Source: Podocnemis expansa (taxonomy: Eukaryota; Chordata; Testudines; Podocnemididae). Taken from it: 64,000 nt of DNA. Location: positions 16,510,205 to 16,574,204 of the forward strand of contig ML682059.1 in assembly GCA_007922195.1 (NCBI GenBank), written 5' to 3'. Of this stretch, positions 35,558-48,222 are shown piece by piece. Under the pieces are notes generated by a model. It was not told the origin of the DNA. It was given only the letters and a program-made list of their open reading frames with translations, and did no database searches. Made by a program: the position numbers and the translations under genes. Within the stretch, counting starts at the first letter, position 1. Each line of letters opens with the position of its first letter.

Positions 35558-35614
35558 ACAAACACGACTCCTTGTTTGTTTTGCTGAACTAGACTAACAC
35601 GGCTACCTCTTTGG
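35558..35614 (+). mobile_element. Short Penelope-like terminal fragment
   Basis: ACTCCTTGTTTGTTTTGCTG, then AACTAGACTAACACGGCTAC, the extreme 3' block of Penelope-like elements here. Only about 57 bp remain. Confidence 0.75.
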
Positions 35615-35839
35615 AACTCTACTCAGAGAATTGCTCCTGATGGTGAGACCATAGCTATCAGAAGCCCAACACACCTGGAAGTCAAAGGAAGGACAAAACC
35701 AGAACACATATCAGAGAAATGAAGTAATTTTAAAGCATTTGTCTTTGTAACATGCTTTTTATTTTTCTCCCTCACTCTCTAAATCAGCCACACATCCGAA
35801 AGCATAGCACAAATACGTGAGTCAACCCGCCAGGTACAG

Positions 35840-36050
35840 CAGGAGTCTCAAACTCAAATCACCATGAGGTCCACATGAGGCCCACACAAGGGCCGCATGA
35901 GGACTAGTACGTTAGCCCAAGGGCCGCACTACTGAAACTTTTTCGTATAATGATATTGCAAATATTGGTAATGATAGTGTCATTGCGGGTCACAGGAAAT
36001 AACTTTGGGGCCGCATGCGGGCTCCCCAGACCACATGTTTGAGACCCCTG
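35840..36050. mobile_element. hAT MITE, 211 bp
   Basis: Inverted ends are CAGGAGTCTCAAAC and GTTTGAGACCCCTG. The flanking 8-mers AGGTACAG and AGCTACAG match at 7 of 8 positions. The subterminal GGCCGCA motifs are also inverted. The termini are related to those of the larger hAT element at 55547-56576, suggesting one family. Confidence 0.85.
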
Positions 36051-36937
36051 AGCTACAGCTTAGAGAGAAAGTCTATCCAGGAGTCCTTCCATCTACTCTA
36101 CCCTTTCCCACAAAGAAAACAAGAAACAAATTAAAACATTTGGCACACAGGCAAAATATTTAAAAAAAACAGTCATTTCTGAAGCCATACATATTGTGAG
36201 ACGAACATAGGCTTTCTGCTTTAAGAGATGGGTCTGCCCATTTTCCTCAGCTATCTGAAAGTTCAAAAGGTGAAGAAGCACTTATCATTATAAATAAACT
36301 GTAAAACATTTTTGACAATGATGTTTTTAATTCCATTTGGCATTTCTGACCTTCATCTAGCTGGTGTCAGCCATCTTGCTGCTAAGTGTCCCCGAGGCAC
36401 AATCCCTACCAGTACTCCCCCTGGGGCACTTCTCAGGGCTATGCCTAAAAGACACAATCTAGCCTTTAATGATTTTAGGACACTGCATATTATTTAAAAT
36501 GCATTTCAATTCATATCTAAAAAAATACAAACAGGTTAATTTTAAAAGAGCATTGATGAATGAGGTAATTAACACATTGTAAAACAGAGGCTGCTACATT
36601 TGTCTGCTACCTTTGTGCCTTGAAATTACAGTGACAGCATGAAGCCTGTCTGAATAACAGTAACACAATTCTAAGCACCGCTGTCCACTCTAATTGCTGC
36701 TGCTATTGGAGTTCGGCAGAAAATAAAAAAAAATTGATTTGGCTGTAAACTACAAGCATATTTATGGTATATTCGGAACGGGCTATTCAACATTAAAATT
36801 AATTTTTCTCTTCTTAGCTCAGCTGTATGGAATCTGTTCATTTCCTCAGCCGTAGTGGGAGCAACTACAGGATGTCCCCCCTGCAGTATATACCATAGTA
36901 CTATTTAGGTGACAGGGATCCTCTTCCATTTATTTCT
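36051..36937. other. Repeat-free AT-rich segment, possible conserved non-coding element
   Basis: The part 36540-36930 has no repeat signature and several homopolymer-poor, homeobox-site-like TAATTA/ATTAAA words (GAGGTAATTAACAC, TTAAAATTAATTTTTC). It is not coding in any frame. I only note it as a candidate for conservation analysis. Confidence 0.3.
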
Positions 36938-37112
36938 AAACAAGCAAGGAATTCTGTGGCACTTCTAAAGACTAACACATTTATTTATCACAGAGCATTT
37001 GTAGGAGAAAATCCCACTTTGTCTGATGTTTGAAGATGGGGAACTCACAGAATGGGGGCAAACAAATGCAGGAGAGTGCAAATCATAGGATCAGGTCAGA
37101 CTTATAGCAAAT
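36938..37112 (-). mobile_element. Penelope-like 3' fragment
   Basis: In minus orientation it matches the 3' untranslated region and terminal repeat of the element at 51018-52260: CAAGCAAGGAATTCTGTGGC, TAACACATTTATTTATC, GGAGAAAATCCCACTTTGTC and the ATAGGATCAGGTCAGACTTA block. Confidence 0.75.
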
Positions 37113-37382
37113 CAAAGCTGTTGTCTATACTCAACCAGTGAAGAAAAGCATGTAAAAGGGAGGGGGAGGGGAAGCAAAATTACCTGTTGTAATGGTGGGG
37201 ACGGGGACATAGTTGCTATTCAGTCCCAGGATTGAGCAAGATTTTCTCACACTGATCTGATACCCAGGACTGGGCATACCTGCCCTGTGACAGTGTGAGA
37301 AACTCCTGCTCAGCCATTTTTGAATGACAGAAGGTGAAAGCTCACAGTTCGCCAACTACAAAATGTTATTTTTTATACAACG

Positions 37383-37884
37383 CAGGGGCATTGCTTCCCT
37401 GAAGAAAGGGTCCCCACTACAATGAAGCCCCACCCCTAGCCCTGATCTGGTGCTGCAGCCCAATCCAGCTCCTGCCACTGCCGGCCAGCAGCAGGTGGCC
37501 CAGGCGGGCCCAATCTGGCTCTTGCTGCTGTCTGCTGACCAGTGCCAGGCAGCCCCAGCCAAGACCCAGTTCCTGCCACAAACAGCCAGTGGCAAGTGGC
37601 CCAGGCAGGCCTGATCCAGCTCCAGCCACTGCCTGCCAACCAGCGGCAAACAACAAAGGACCCGGATCCAAGACTGGGCTGCGTGCCACTGGCCAGCAGG
37701 CTGTGGCTGACGCTGGATCAGGCCCACCGGGGCCACCGGCCACTGGCTGGCAGTGGCAGGAGCTGGATCCAAGCCGGCCAGCAGCTGGTTGTCCAGGCTT
37801 AGATCCAGCTCCTGCTGCTGCCAGGGCTGAGCTGGAGATGTCGAGGGGCTGCAGCCCTTGGGCCCTACAGTGGTGATGCCTCTG
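37383..37884. mobile_element. hAT element, 502 bp, GC-rich repeats inside
   Basis: Inverted ends are CAGGGGCATTGC (left) and GTGATGCCTCTG (right). The flanking 8-mers ATACAACG and ATACAATG differ by one CpG-type transition. The interior (37440-37860) is a GC-rich array of imperfect, partly inverted units around ATCCAGCTCCTGCCACTG. Long overlapping open frames on both strands (up to 186 codons) result from this composition and are not genes. Confidence 0.85.
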
Positions 37885-38479
37885 ATACAATGTAATTAAA
37901 ATGGATGAATATTTATCAGTTAAAGTGTACACGACTTGTCGGTCCATGTTGAGGAGTATGCTTTGCACATTTGCCAAAAAGGAGAAAGGGAGAAAGAAAA
38001 GATTGAATTTTAACTGCTTAACAGTTCAGTTTAGCATTTGCTAATATTGGGAGCTCTGCCATTTTAATATCATAACTAATAAAGTAGCCAATGTCTTTTC
38101 AGTAAAGGAAATATTATTTGCAGCCAGCTTTCAGTCTAGAAATGGATTTAGTGCTGAAATTTCTATGACCCTCTGCAACTAACTTCCTAAGAAAATGAGA
38201 ATTTCTCTTGCCTTAGAATTTCCAAAGCAGCACAGCACAACAAATCTCAACAGGAGAAGGAAGACTTTGAGCTGTCCATGGCCACTGTGTGCTCCCAGAG
38301 TAGTTTCCTGGATCCATGCGGGTGTTTCATAGTGTAGACTGGAGACCCTGACAAGTGACTCCTCTGTGGGTCTGTAGCTGTGTGAGGGAAACCATTTTAA
38401 TTGAGGTGGCATTTGATGTTGCCCTCTTTGGCACTTTTACTGTGAGTGAGCTGGTGCCTGTGACAGCTATGGACAGGTC
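37885..38479. other. Unrecognised non-coding sequence
   Basis: No gene or repeat ends recognised. Confidence 0.45.
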
Positions 38480-39170
38480 CTAGAGCACATTAAATGTATC
38501 AGGCGTACAACACACTGCAGAAGTGGAGTTCCTGCACTTAAGGTACTTAAGAACAGACCACAAGGGAAAGGGAGATTATGTGGTGTTGAAGGAATGTGCA
38601 AATGAGCACTTGTGCCCTGGAAAGGCAGTAAGAGCCTTGCTAAAAATCTGGGGCCTGCGACTGGGACTGCTGTTCATAAATAAAGATGGCAGGTTCCTGA
38701 CAAGGTACCAATTTGGCACGGTACTGAGAAAAATTTTAGAAGTACTGCAATCTTGAAGCTCCCAAATTTGGTACTCATTCCTTCAAGGTCAGAGCAGCAA
38801 TGTCAGTGACTGCAGAGGTTTTTGGCCCATGAGAGATGCAGACAATAGGGCACTGGAAATTGAAGATGGAAAAGATGGCAAGAAAGGGTAAAATGTAACT
38901 AACCCAATGTGCTTGGTTGGTTTCAGGAGCTGTGCAGATTTGGGTTTGCAGACATGCTATTTGCATTGGGCCCACAAGAGGCCAGTCAGGATGGAAGCTG
39001 GATCTCAAAGCAGGTTGCCTTCAGTGACATTTCTATATTTACAGACAAGCAACGTGTACTCACCTGAGGTCTGGGGGGGAATGTTTTCAGGAGCTGTACA
39101 GAAAGTTAACTCAAGAGACATAATCCAGAGGGATGTTAGTTTAGTAAGGTGATCATAGCTGAGGGCCAGG
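38480..39170 (+). pseudogene. Ngaro/DIRS-type tyrosine recombinase C-terminus
   Basis: Plus-strand frames give LRTDHKGKGDYVVL, CPGKAVRALLKIWG, LLFINKDGRFLTRYQFGTVL and then, with frame changes, FGTHSFKVRAAMSV. The last is the H-x-x-R box of YR-retrotransposon recombinases, with a charge-conserving change near the Arg. Just after it, 38900-39150 weakly resembles the start of the SGNH-type hydrolase frame that follows the recombinase in Ngaro elements (AVQIWVCRHAICIG). The block is unlike the DIRS recombinases at 20-26 kb, so it is a third, different YR element. It is only a fragment. Confidence 0.65.
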
Positions 39171-42100
39171 TTACTTTGGTAGGAAGGTGTCTTAAGAAAG
39201 GTGTCTTAAGGTGGCACCTGCAGACTCAGTCCATGCTGTAAAAGTAAGAAAGAAATTAATAAGGGGATCACCAAGGTACTTCCGGACGCAAGGGGCTCAG
39301 TCATACAGCATAGGGATAGCCAATACAATCATCCGGTGGCTTTCAGGGTGATGGCATATGTCTCTCAAATGGAGATGCTGGCATATGCTTGAGACATGTT
39401 CAAGCATGGGTTGGGCAGGAATTATGGGAAGAGTGACCAACTAGCCACAGGTGCCCCCTGTGGTCAATTTCTAGTGTGGCTAAGAGAATAAAATGAATGT
39501 TTTAGTGGTGAGGATCTCTCTAACCCAGGGAGATGAAGTTATGGCTTGTATGGTAAGAAGTTTTATAGTAAGGAGTTCCACGTCTCCCCCCGACCCCGAC
39601 CCCAGCACTGGAACCAATTAAATCCCTGGCATAAGAAAGCAGAGGGATGGATGGGTAGTGTCCCTCTTTTGTGTTAAAGTTTAATGAAAGTTGCAGCCTG
39701 CTGCTTAATTCCATGTATGAGTCTGTTTTCAACTTGCTGTTGTGTGGACATTAATCTGATCTTGTATTAGGGTGACCAGATAGCACGTAGGAAAAGGCAG
39801 GACAGTGGATGCTGGGTAGTAGGTGCCTATGTAAAACAAAGTCCTCAACAGCAGGGCTGTCCCTATAAAATCTGGTCACTCTATCTTCTGTGTTTACAAT
39901 TTGTCCTGCATGAATTCTTCAGATTTCATCCAGTTTCCATGCTGGCGACTATCTTTTCTCTAACTGTTCTCAATTATTCTGCTACCTCACTTGGTCAGTG
40001 CTGACAGCACATTCCACCAGCTTTGAGGGTAGACTCAGGGCATCTCTTGTCCAGGGTGTGGGACACACTGAGTGACACTGACAGTTGGTGCTGCTACATT
40101 ACTCTTAATGCTAATTCAGCAGGCAAATTGTGGAATAAATAAAGTAAAATGTCTGTGTTGTTGGCTCTTATTGGATAAATCAGATATACAAGCTGACAAA
40201 ATACTATGAAAAAATATAGAGAAATCCAATTTAACTTTTATAAAACTGGTCTATGACCTTTTTAAAATATCTTCATAGAATGCTTTTCCACAGGCACGTG
40301 TGCACACACACGTATTTAATGCATTATAATAAGTATAATTTTCCTCTCGTACATTGACAGTTCATTCAGTGGCTGAAAAGACCCGGTAAAATAGTAGATT
40401 TGTAAAATATCCCAGGCTGGTCATTATTTCCTAACAAAGGAGATAAGGTATTTAACATTTGCCCTGCAAAGTGTAAAGGAGTTAACACATTCTGATTTAT
40501 ACGTTTCAGCCATTAGCGGAGAAACAGAATAACATGGAAATGCTTTTTGGTGTCCTGCAGTTCCTCAATTTGTCTAGTTGCTGTCTTATGATTTATTTTT
40601 CCTAGATTCCATTGTCAGTGAATTCAACAACACCCTCCCAAATTCTGCAGTGACATTAAAGATAGTGAGGGCATATCCAGTTTCCTTTTAGGAAGAGAAG
40701 GTCAGGCAGAGTGTTAGAAGGGCAGCCTGGGGTCAGAATAATACAGTAGGAGTACAGAGGGTGCAGTTAGGTTAGCATATTGTTCTGAGGTTGAGAGCCT
40801 TTTTTAAACCCTGATCCATCTTCATCCTTGTAATTAGGCTATCCTTACTTTCAAAGAAAGTGTTGCTATGAAACACATTGGCAAATGAAGGCAAATTTGA
40901 GGCCTAGTCATTTAAGTGTTAGGCCTATTGTTCTGGGTTGTGTAATTGGTGATCAAGGAGGCAATAAAACGGCATGGCCATTAAATGGGCTGAGCTGAAA
41001 TTGAAAGGAGAGCATTTATACAGTGCTAGCTTCGGTGTGGAGGCTGTAACTTTCACCCTTACATGAACCAGAGTTTATGGAAAGGCCTGATGACATGGCT
41101 CTTGTTTAACCTCCAGGAGGAGGAGAGAAAAGAAGTGAAAAAATCAAAACTAAATAGAATTAATGAGCCTTCACATATTGTCCTGTTTCTTTTGTTGTGA
41201 AAAAGCTGGGTGAAAGTGCAGTAGGATACGAGAGAGTGGAAAAGAAACATCGTTAATATCAGGTTGTAAATTCTACAAAACATTAACTTCATTACATGGC
41301 AATTACTATCCGTAATTGGCAGAACGGAAGATTCTACTTTCTCATCAGTTACTAGCTGTATAGGACTCAGCACTTTTTTCTCCTGGAAAAGGTCACACCA
41401 TTGATAAAGAGGCTTCTTTAATGTGAACTAAGACTATAACAGGTTTCTTTGCAAAAAAACAAGGATGTAATTATTAATTGATGCTAAGCATCTCACAGGG
41501 TAGCTTTGTGGCAAAACACTCTACAGACCTAGGAAAATGACATACGAGATAGAGTGTGGGCGGGGTGGAAGTTAGTTTCACTATTTTATGACCCGTGGTG
41601 CTGCTTTAGAAAACCATGAAAAGAACAAGATTGACAAAACTTTTGCAGAATCATCAATATGTTGATAATTCACAAGGACATGCTCAACAAGAATTAAAAA
41701 AAATGTAAAATATATGTTTATACTACTGGAGAGGGCAAATAATTTCTTAGAATTTTCCTTTTTATTGCTTCTGTTATCATCTTTGATCATTGTTTGGCAT
41801 TAATGCAGTATCTGGCATACTCTACTTGTAACAAACAAAACCTCTCAATTTGTGTTTGTAATGGCTAAATTCTGCCTCAGACATGTGCACATCTCCCAAT
41901 GAGATCTGACCAGAATGCAACCTCGTGACATCTACTCCTCTGCCCATTCTAGAATGCCTGGTAGCTCTCATGATGCTGTTAGTTACTGGTTACTGTATGA
42001 AGATATCTGACGTTGGTCAGCTTTGGAGTTTTGTCTATGTAGCCATGGAAATACTTTGGCTGAATATTTGGTTTAATGAAGTAGTTTCATAAAGTTACTC

Positions 42101-42189
42101 AGAAGACCAATTTTTAAACTAAATATTTAAAATTAATATTTTCCTACTGTATTTGTTTTTCACTATTATTATTACAGCAGAGAAAATCA
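39171..42189. other. Unrecognised non-coding sequence
   Basis: No gene. No transposon ends recognised. 40300-40660 looks low in repeats and could be conserved non-coding DNA, but nothing in a single sequence can prove that. Confidence 0.45.
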
Positions 42190-42860
42190 GAATTTTCACC
42201 CTGTGGGAAATTTTGAGATTACAATATTAGTTGGAGCTTTGAATGAATGTAAAAATTTGAAATATAAACGTTTTGCAAAATGAAAAATTCTGACTAGTTC
42301 TGATGCAGAAATGTGGAAACATTTCTGATCAAAATGAAACATTTCAATAGTTATGAATCAAAAGATTTTCATTTTGGTTTGTTGATCCAAATCAGAATGT
42401 TTGTTTTGAGTCAGCTCAACATTAAACTGCCTCTAACTATGCTGTGGGTACCTTATGTGAATTGTAGTTTGGGTGCCTTATATACTGATTTCTCTCTATT
42501 CTCAGATCCTCTGAGCCAGACTCCTTCTCCTGTGATGCAACACCAATCTTGATTTTCATCATGAAAACTGTAGTCTGGCAAAGAGCCTGACTCATGGGGA
42601 CAAGCAGGAGACTGAAGCATCCACCTTACACCTTCCATGAGACACCACAGCACCATGGACATATGTAATTTAATGTTGAACTGACTCAAAATAAAAGTGT
42701 TTGGGCCTGTTAAACCAACTTAAATATTCCAGTTCAGGTAAAACTGACTGAGAACAACATATTTATATCAGCAACACTGAATTTTTCCCATGTAAACTGA
42801 ATGCTGTGGAAATTACATTTTCCATCTAAAATCTGATTCAGTGGAAAACTCCCTGCTTCT
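42190..42860. mobile_element. Palindromic non-autonomous DNA element
   Basis: TTTTGAGTCAGCTCAACATT (near 42404) and AATGTTGAACTGACTCAAAA (near 42672) form inverted arms around a 240-bp core with a TGTAGTTTGGGTGCC / AACTGTAGTCTGGCA dyad. Weaker symmetry extends outwards. Related to the element at 5785-6115. Outer ends and superfamily are uncertain. Confidence 0.5.
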
Positions 42861-43635
42861 TTAATTATTACTTTCTTTAAAAATGCTTATTGATTTTACA
42901 ACAATTATTCAAAAGAAAATTGAATTTGATATGCTTTATCAAATTATTACTGTTGAGGCACGATGGGCACCTTGGTACTCCATATCCATCCTGTTTTTTT
43001 CTAAATAAAATATGTGAGAAAATGTAGTGGTGTAAATCCTGCATTATTCTGAGGAATTGGCCAAAAGGCTTTCTGGGACATCTGGCTCCCAGCAGCCAGA
43101 GGAGAAGGCCACAGCAGCGAAAGTATAATGTCTGTAGTTCTCATTCCTGCAGGACATTTAGGGAAGAAGAATTGCCTGAGGACCTGAATATCTTGCAGAT
43201 CATGGGTTAGTGACTAATACTGCTTCCCTAGTTTAGTCAAACCAGAAGAATAAGGGCCAGATTGCCTACAGATTGCCCTCTAGCTTTCAAGGAATCCCCC
43301 TGAAATGTGAAATGATGACTTGCAATTTTAACACAATTTTCAATACATCACAGGTTCTGCAGAGTGTAGGAAAAGAATTCCACATCACAGAATGACACCT
43401 GAACAGATATACAACTGCTGTGACCACATTAAAACCTCAGGCCCTGCTGTGCAAATATAAAGAGGGAATGTTTACTGAGCTAAGCTTCACAGAGGAGACA
43501 TTTAGTGGCCTGTCCAAGCCATCCCCACTCTAGGCAGTAAAACCATACCACTTCTACTTCAGGCATAGCATTTCATGATGCATAGGCATAAGAAAAATAT
43601 AAATGGAAGAAACAAAAAAGTGTGCATAGATGTGT

Positions 43636-43790
43636 TTCCAAAGGGGATAGCTGTGTTAGTCTAGTCCAGCAAAAAAAAAAAAAAAAACAACAAGAAGTCA
43701 TGTGGCACTTTAAGAATCACAGATTTATTTTTTGCATGAGCTTTCGTGGGAGAAAATCCCACTTCCTCAGATGCTTTGAAGATGATGAGG
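43636..43790 (-). mobile_element. Penelope-like terminal fragment
   Basis: TTCCAAAGGGGATAGCTGTG, TTAGTCTAGTCCAGC, a 17-base A run, GTCATGTGGCACTTTAAG, GAGCTTTCGTGGGAG and TTCCTCAGATGCTTTGAAG. It is the left-type terminal region seen in the element at 51018. Confidence 0.8.
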
Positions 43791-44436
43791 AAATGGTATT
43801 TTCATATCAGTGTGGCAGGGAATGTGCCACAACTTTAAAAAATTGTCCTTTGTATTTGCTCTGCCAGCAGTTAGGACACAGGAGTCATTTCTAAAGGTAT
43901 TTTATGGTTGCAAGCTGAAGGCTGTAATTGGGTAGCTTGTTGGCTTTTGTTGATGCAATTGAGATAACCTGAGGATAAGAACAGTAGCTGTCATGAGGCT
44001 TCCTTTTAGAAAAAACAAGAGGATTATTTTCTTTTCTGGTGTTAAGCTAAATAAATAGGTTTACACAGATTTTGAACAAATATTTTGATTTAAAAAAATA
44101 CCACTTAGATCTCCTTGCTCATTTCAATTAGACCCATAAAAACTCAGCACAAGTCATGAGACAAGCACCAAAATTAAATATTTTGAGAATGATAAGTACA
44201 GAAAAATCTATGGGAGGTAAAAAGGTCACATTTCACCAATGTTCCATAAATAAAATTGAAAAGTAAGTCAGTTGGAATTTTGAAAATAAGAATGATAAAA
44301 ATAATGGGAGAATATTGGTCAGAAAGTAAAAAAGATACAAAATTAAAGATGCAAAACCAGAAAATTAATATTTCTTAATTGTGCCATGGACTTTCTTTGG
44401 CATGGATCTCCCTCCAAGGTTTCTCCAAATAATGTT

Positions 44437-44478
44437 ACAAACAAACAAACAAACAAACAAACAAACAAACAAACAAAC
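44437..44478. repeat. (AAAC)n microsatellite
   Basis: About ten perfect tetranucleotide units. The open frames running through it (repeating TNKQ or VCLF) are artefacts. Confidence 0.98.
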
Positions 44479-44789
44479 CTGGTTTGTAGCTGTTTTAGCA
44501 GATGAATCAATCCGTAAAAACAAAATGGTACACTTCTGCCTCACAAGTTTTTTCAATGTCCAATTATTGCTTAGTTGATTAAAAACAACAACAAAAAAAA
44601 GATTGGAGCTAGGGAGTGTGCTATTCTGACACTCATGGATAATCTGCTTCTAATGTAGCTGAGTTCATGAAGCAGAAGTTTATTTTTTTTTTAACCTCTT
44701 AATTTATTATCAGAATTGTAAGTCTTTCTTCACCATGTAAGGTAGGAGTTTTAATAGAATTTGAAATTCACAAATACTTTATTAATTAT

Positions 44790-45400
44790 TATTTATTTAT
44801 TTGTATTACTATAGTACCTGAAAAACCTAATCATGGACCAGGACCCCATCATGCTGTCCCAACAACAACCTCCATCTCAATGAACTTGCAATCTATCCAT
44901 AAGACTAGAGGCAACAAATGGTTACAGACAGACTAAGGAGGAAGTACAAGAAATGATATGAGTCTTCATTATAAGCAGTGGTATCAGTGCACCAGGAACC
45001 TAATTATTGTCATATTTCTAGTAGGCATTTTAAGAAGAGCTTGGAGGAGGATAATGAGGTAGCTTTGCAGATCTTTAAGGGAGCTCCTTGCAAGCATCAG
45101 GGAAAGCAAGAAGATGCTTGCTTGAAAATTTAATAAGTGGGTGAGGTGTCATCATGAGACAATGGGAGGACGAGGCAACATTTTGATGGTGTATGAGCAA
45201 TAGATAGAGTAGGGATAGACTTGAAAGTGGGGAAGAGCAGTTTCCGTTTGATATAACAAAGAAGCGGGAATGAATGGATGATATAAGGAGAGGATTGGCA
45301 ACAGGCTAGGAGAATGACCTTTGAAGCAGCATTCTGAATGGATATGAGTGGGACAAGGTTGTTTTTGGCAAGGTCAGGGAGAAGGATCATCAAGAACTGG
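44790..45400 (+). mobile_element. Ancient L2/MIR-like interspersed repeat
   Basis: 44790-44960 has the form of a very old amniote LINE/SINE tail (TTATTTATTTGTATTACTAT, GACCAGGACCCCATCATGC, ACTTGCAATCTATCC). 45050-45400 continues with GCATTCTGAATGGATATGAG, a block I associate with old amniote LINE 3' regions. Family naming is from memory of consensus style and is uncertain. Confidence 0.45.
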
Positions 45401-48222
45401 ATTTGTTCTTATTAAAGTTACTTTACGTTTTTGAAAGTTGCATGCTTTGGGGTCTTTTCTTTCTTTGGAGGTTGCTTACTTGGACTTTAAGGCTGGGCTT
45501 CCCTTCCCCCATTGCTTCAAAACTTTGTTTATGCACAATCCTGAGTGGCTAGACAGCAGATGGTACAGCTAGTCCCAGTCAGTCTGAGAGGAGCAGGAGT
45601 GGAGGTGGGAAGGGGTGGGTGGCACAGTCCATTCCCAGGTTTGGGGGGGGGGGAGTGAAATTTGACTGGCCAGCAGAAGGCACAGCCCTGCAGTGGCACT
45701 TGATGGGGCATCCCCTAGAGAGGGCTTAGCACAAGAAAAGGCTGGCAGAAGGAGATGCTGAGAGTGAGCTCTTGTGCACCAGGGAAGGAGAGGGGAAATG
45801 ACTGCAGACACTGCCCTCATTGTGAACTATGTGAGGAGTGGGAAGAGAGATGCTGCAGTTCTGGCAAGGTAATAATGTGTGGAAAATACTCAGATTATGG
45901 GCTTGAGAGACAGACATAACGGTGAAGCTGTGCACAGTGCTTGAGAAAGGAGGTTTGTGTGCATGTGTGTGTGTTGGGGGGGTGTTAAGGATAATATAAG
46001 AATTCTGTTTTACCTACATGAAACTTGATTTGGCAGCTAGACATCCACAAGGACACGTCAGAAAGACAGGCTGAGATTTTAGTTGGGACAGAGGAAGATA
46101 GGTCTGGAGTAGGGAGATAGATCTGCAAGTTCTCAGAAAATATTAGTGCCCATTGGGGGTAAGAAGATCTTAGGTCAAATTTTGTTCCCATGTAAGCCAA
46201 TAAGAGAGCTGCTTTTTACCTGAATTCTATATTGCACAAAAAAACCAACCAAACAAAACCCACAATATTAAAAATAAATTATTAAAGTCACTAAGTCAAG
46301 TACCCAAAAGTTCATAATCAGGAAGTGACATCATTCTCTTTTTACAGATTGGGAATTGAGGCACAGAGAGATAGAAGTCAAAAGTGTTCACTAATGCCAG
46401 TTTGAGACAAATAGGTCCTGATTTTTTAGAGTATTTGGCATTATATATAACTTTGTATGACAGAAACACAGCTCCCATTGTTTCACTTGCAGCTGTGAGT
46501 ACTCAGTACTTCTGCAAATCTGACCCCAGAGTTTTAACTGAAGCAGCCGGAAAATAAAGAACACACAGTTAGTAACTAGCTGGGAAAAGTTTGGTTTAAA
46601 TGGTTTGCCAAATATCATACAGGAGCTTGTGACATGGGCAAGGCATAGAACTTGTTTCTCCAAGGCAGCATTCAACTGTCTTGCTCATGAGGCCCTCCTT
46701 TTTGTTCCCATGATCCCTGGCCTTATTTTTTACACACTTCCCACGTTGGCAATAAATGAAATAATGGTCCTACAGAAAGCAGACTCCTTTTTACACAATT
46801 CATTGCAGAGAAAGAGAGAGAGAATCAGCCTGAAGCAAATACCCATCCTGGAAAACTTTTAGTCCAAATGGTTTAAATTTGATAAACTTACAAGCAGCAG
46901 AAAACATGCCCACAAAATGAGAAATGTCAAATAACCTTAACTATAGGTTTCAGTACTGGTTCCACCTATAAGGTTCTACTTTTATCTTTGGAGATGGGAC
47001 TTACAATTTAATGGTGGGAGTGGGAGCAGGCTACCCTGGTACCTGATTTGTGCCTATTGGCCTTTCATACTAATTGGATTGAGCACGCACAGTCCCCACA
47101 GTGAGACAAGCCCGCTCCAGCCAAGAGATGCAGAGGCTGAGCAATACTTTTTCTGCTGTGGAACTTGGCACCTGAACTAAGAGGTCAAATTCTCTCTCTT
47201 CTGACTTCTTAATGATGCCTGCCCCCCCCCCCCATCTGCTGGCGCAGGCAGTGCAGAAATGGAGGAAGTGAACTTATTTGAGAGAAAGGATGGGGGTGAG
47301 GATAGGAATCTCTGGGGGTAAGGGGACAAGGCAGGAGCCAAGTTAGCTGAAGACAGAGGAGAATAGGAATATGTGGAGAGAGGGCACAGGGAGATAGTGG
47401 AGGCAGAAAGACAGGTAGGATTTATAAACAGGAGCTGAAGAGTAGAAGGAGGTGCTGGGATAGAAAGAGCTACAATCATTCAAAAGCTGGAAATGAGCCC
47501 AGGATTCCTGAATCTCAAAAGTCCATGCTGTCTACCAAATAGCTGGGAAATACCCTTGCATCCCCAGTCTTGGAGACCCATGGATCTGCTTCCATTACTG
47601 TTAGCTCAAGTGGTGAAGGACTGTGTTGTGGATCTAAACATCCTAACTCAACTGGTAATTCATATGGATTTAGCATGGCTCTACTATATGATGAGGATTT
47701 TTGTATTTTCAATTTTCAAGTTATTAAAAATTTAGGAAATTACATTTTTAAAAATATTACCTGAAAAGAACATTGCAAAGTTAAGCACTAAAACACTCAG
47801 AAATACTAGAATTAAGGTTTCCTGCACTACCTTACTTCCACCCTCTCCTTCGTATGCATTACAATAATCTTTAATTACATGATCACATATTATTTTTCTC
47901 CACAAAATCCATAATAGTTCTAACATTTCTGATGAACAATGGTTTCAGTAAACTTAGATGCATTTTTCTTGGCATTCCACAAGGGCTGCTGGTTGCTGAT
48001 ACAATGTATAAAGATACAAAAATAAGAAATTACTCCTTAAATTAATTTGAGATCTGGTCAATTGTTCTGAATGCCAATTTCTCCTCTCAGATTTTGATGC
48101 AGTAACACTGACCTCCTGAAAAGGCAACAGTAAACCAAATAGACAAGATATAAAGCAACTATAAATTTGTGATGTCATTCATTTCTGGTTAGCTAATAAT
48201 CTTATGATATAATAATCTTATG
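45401..48222. other. Non-coding sequence with a MIR-like trace
   Basis: 46318-46400 contains TTTTACAGATTGGGAATTGA and GGCACAGAGAGA, the hallmark of MIR/CORE-SINE-type repeats. 47221-47232 is a C run, 47270-47480 is purine-rich. No gene recognised. Confidence 0.45.

Noticed and set aside
37417..37977. 186-codon minus-strand frame and overlapping plus-strand frames
   Set aside because: They lie in the GC-rich repeat array of a hAT element; overlapping long frames on both strands are a compositional effect.
44381..44578. Low-complexity TNKQ-repeat protein
   Set aside because: Translation of an (AAAC)n microsatellite.
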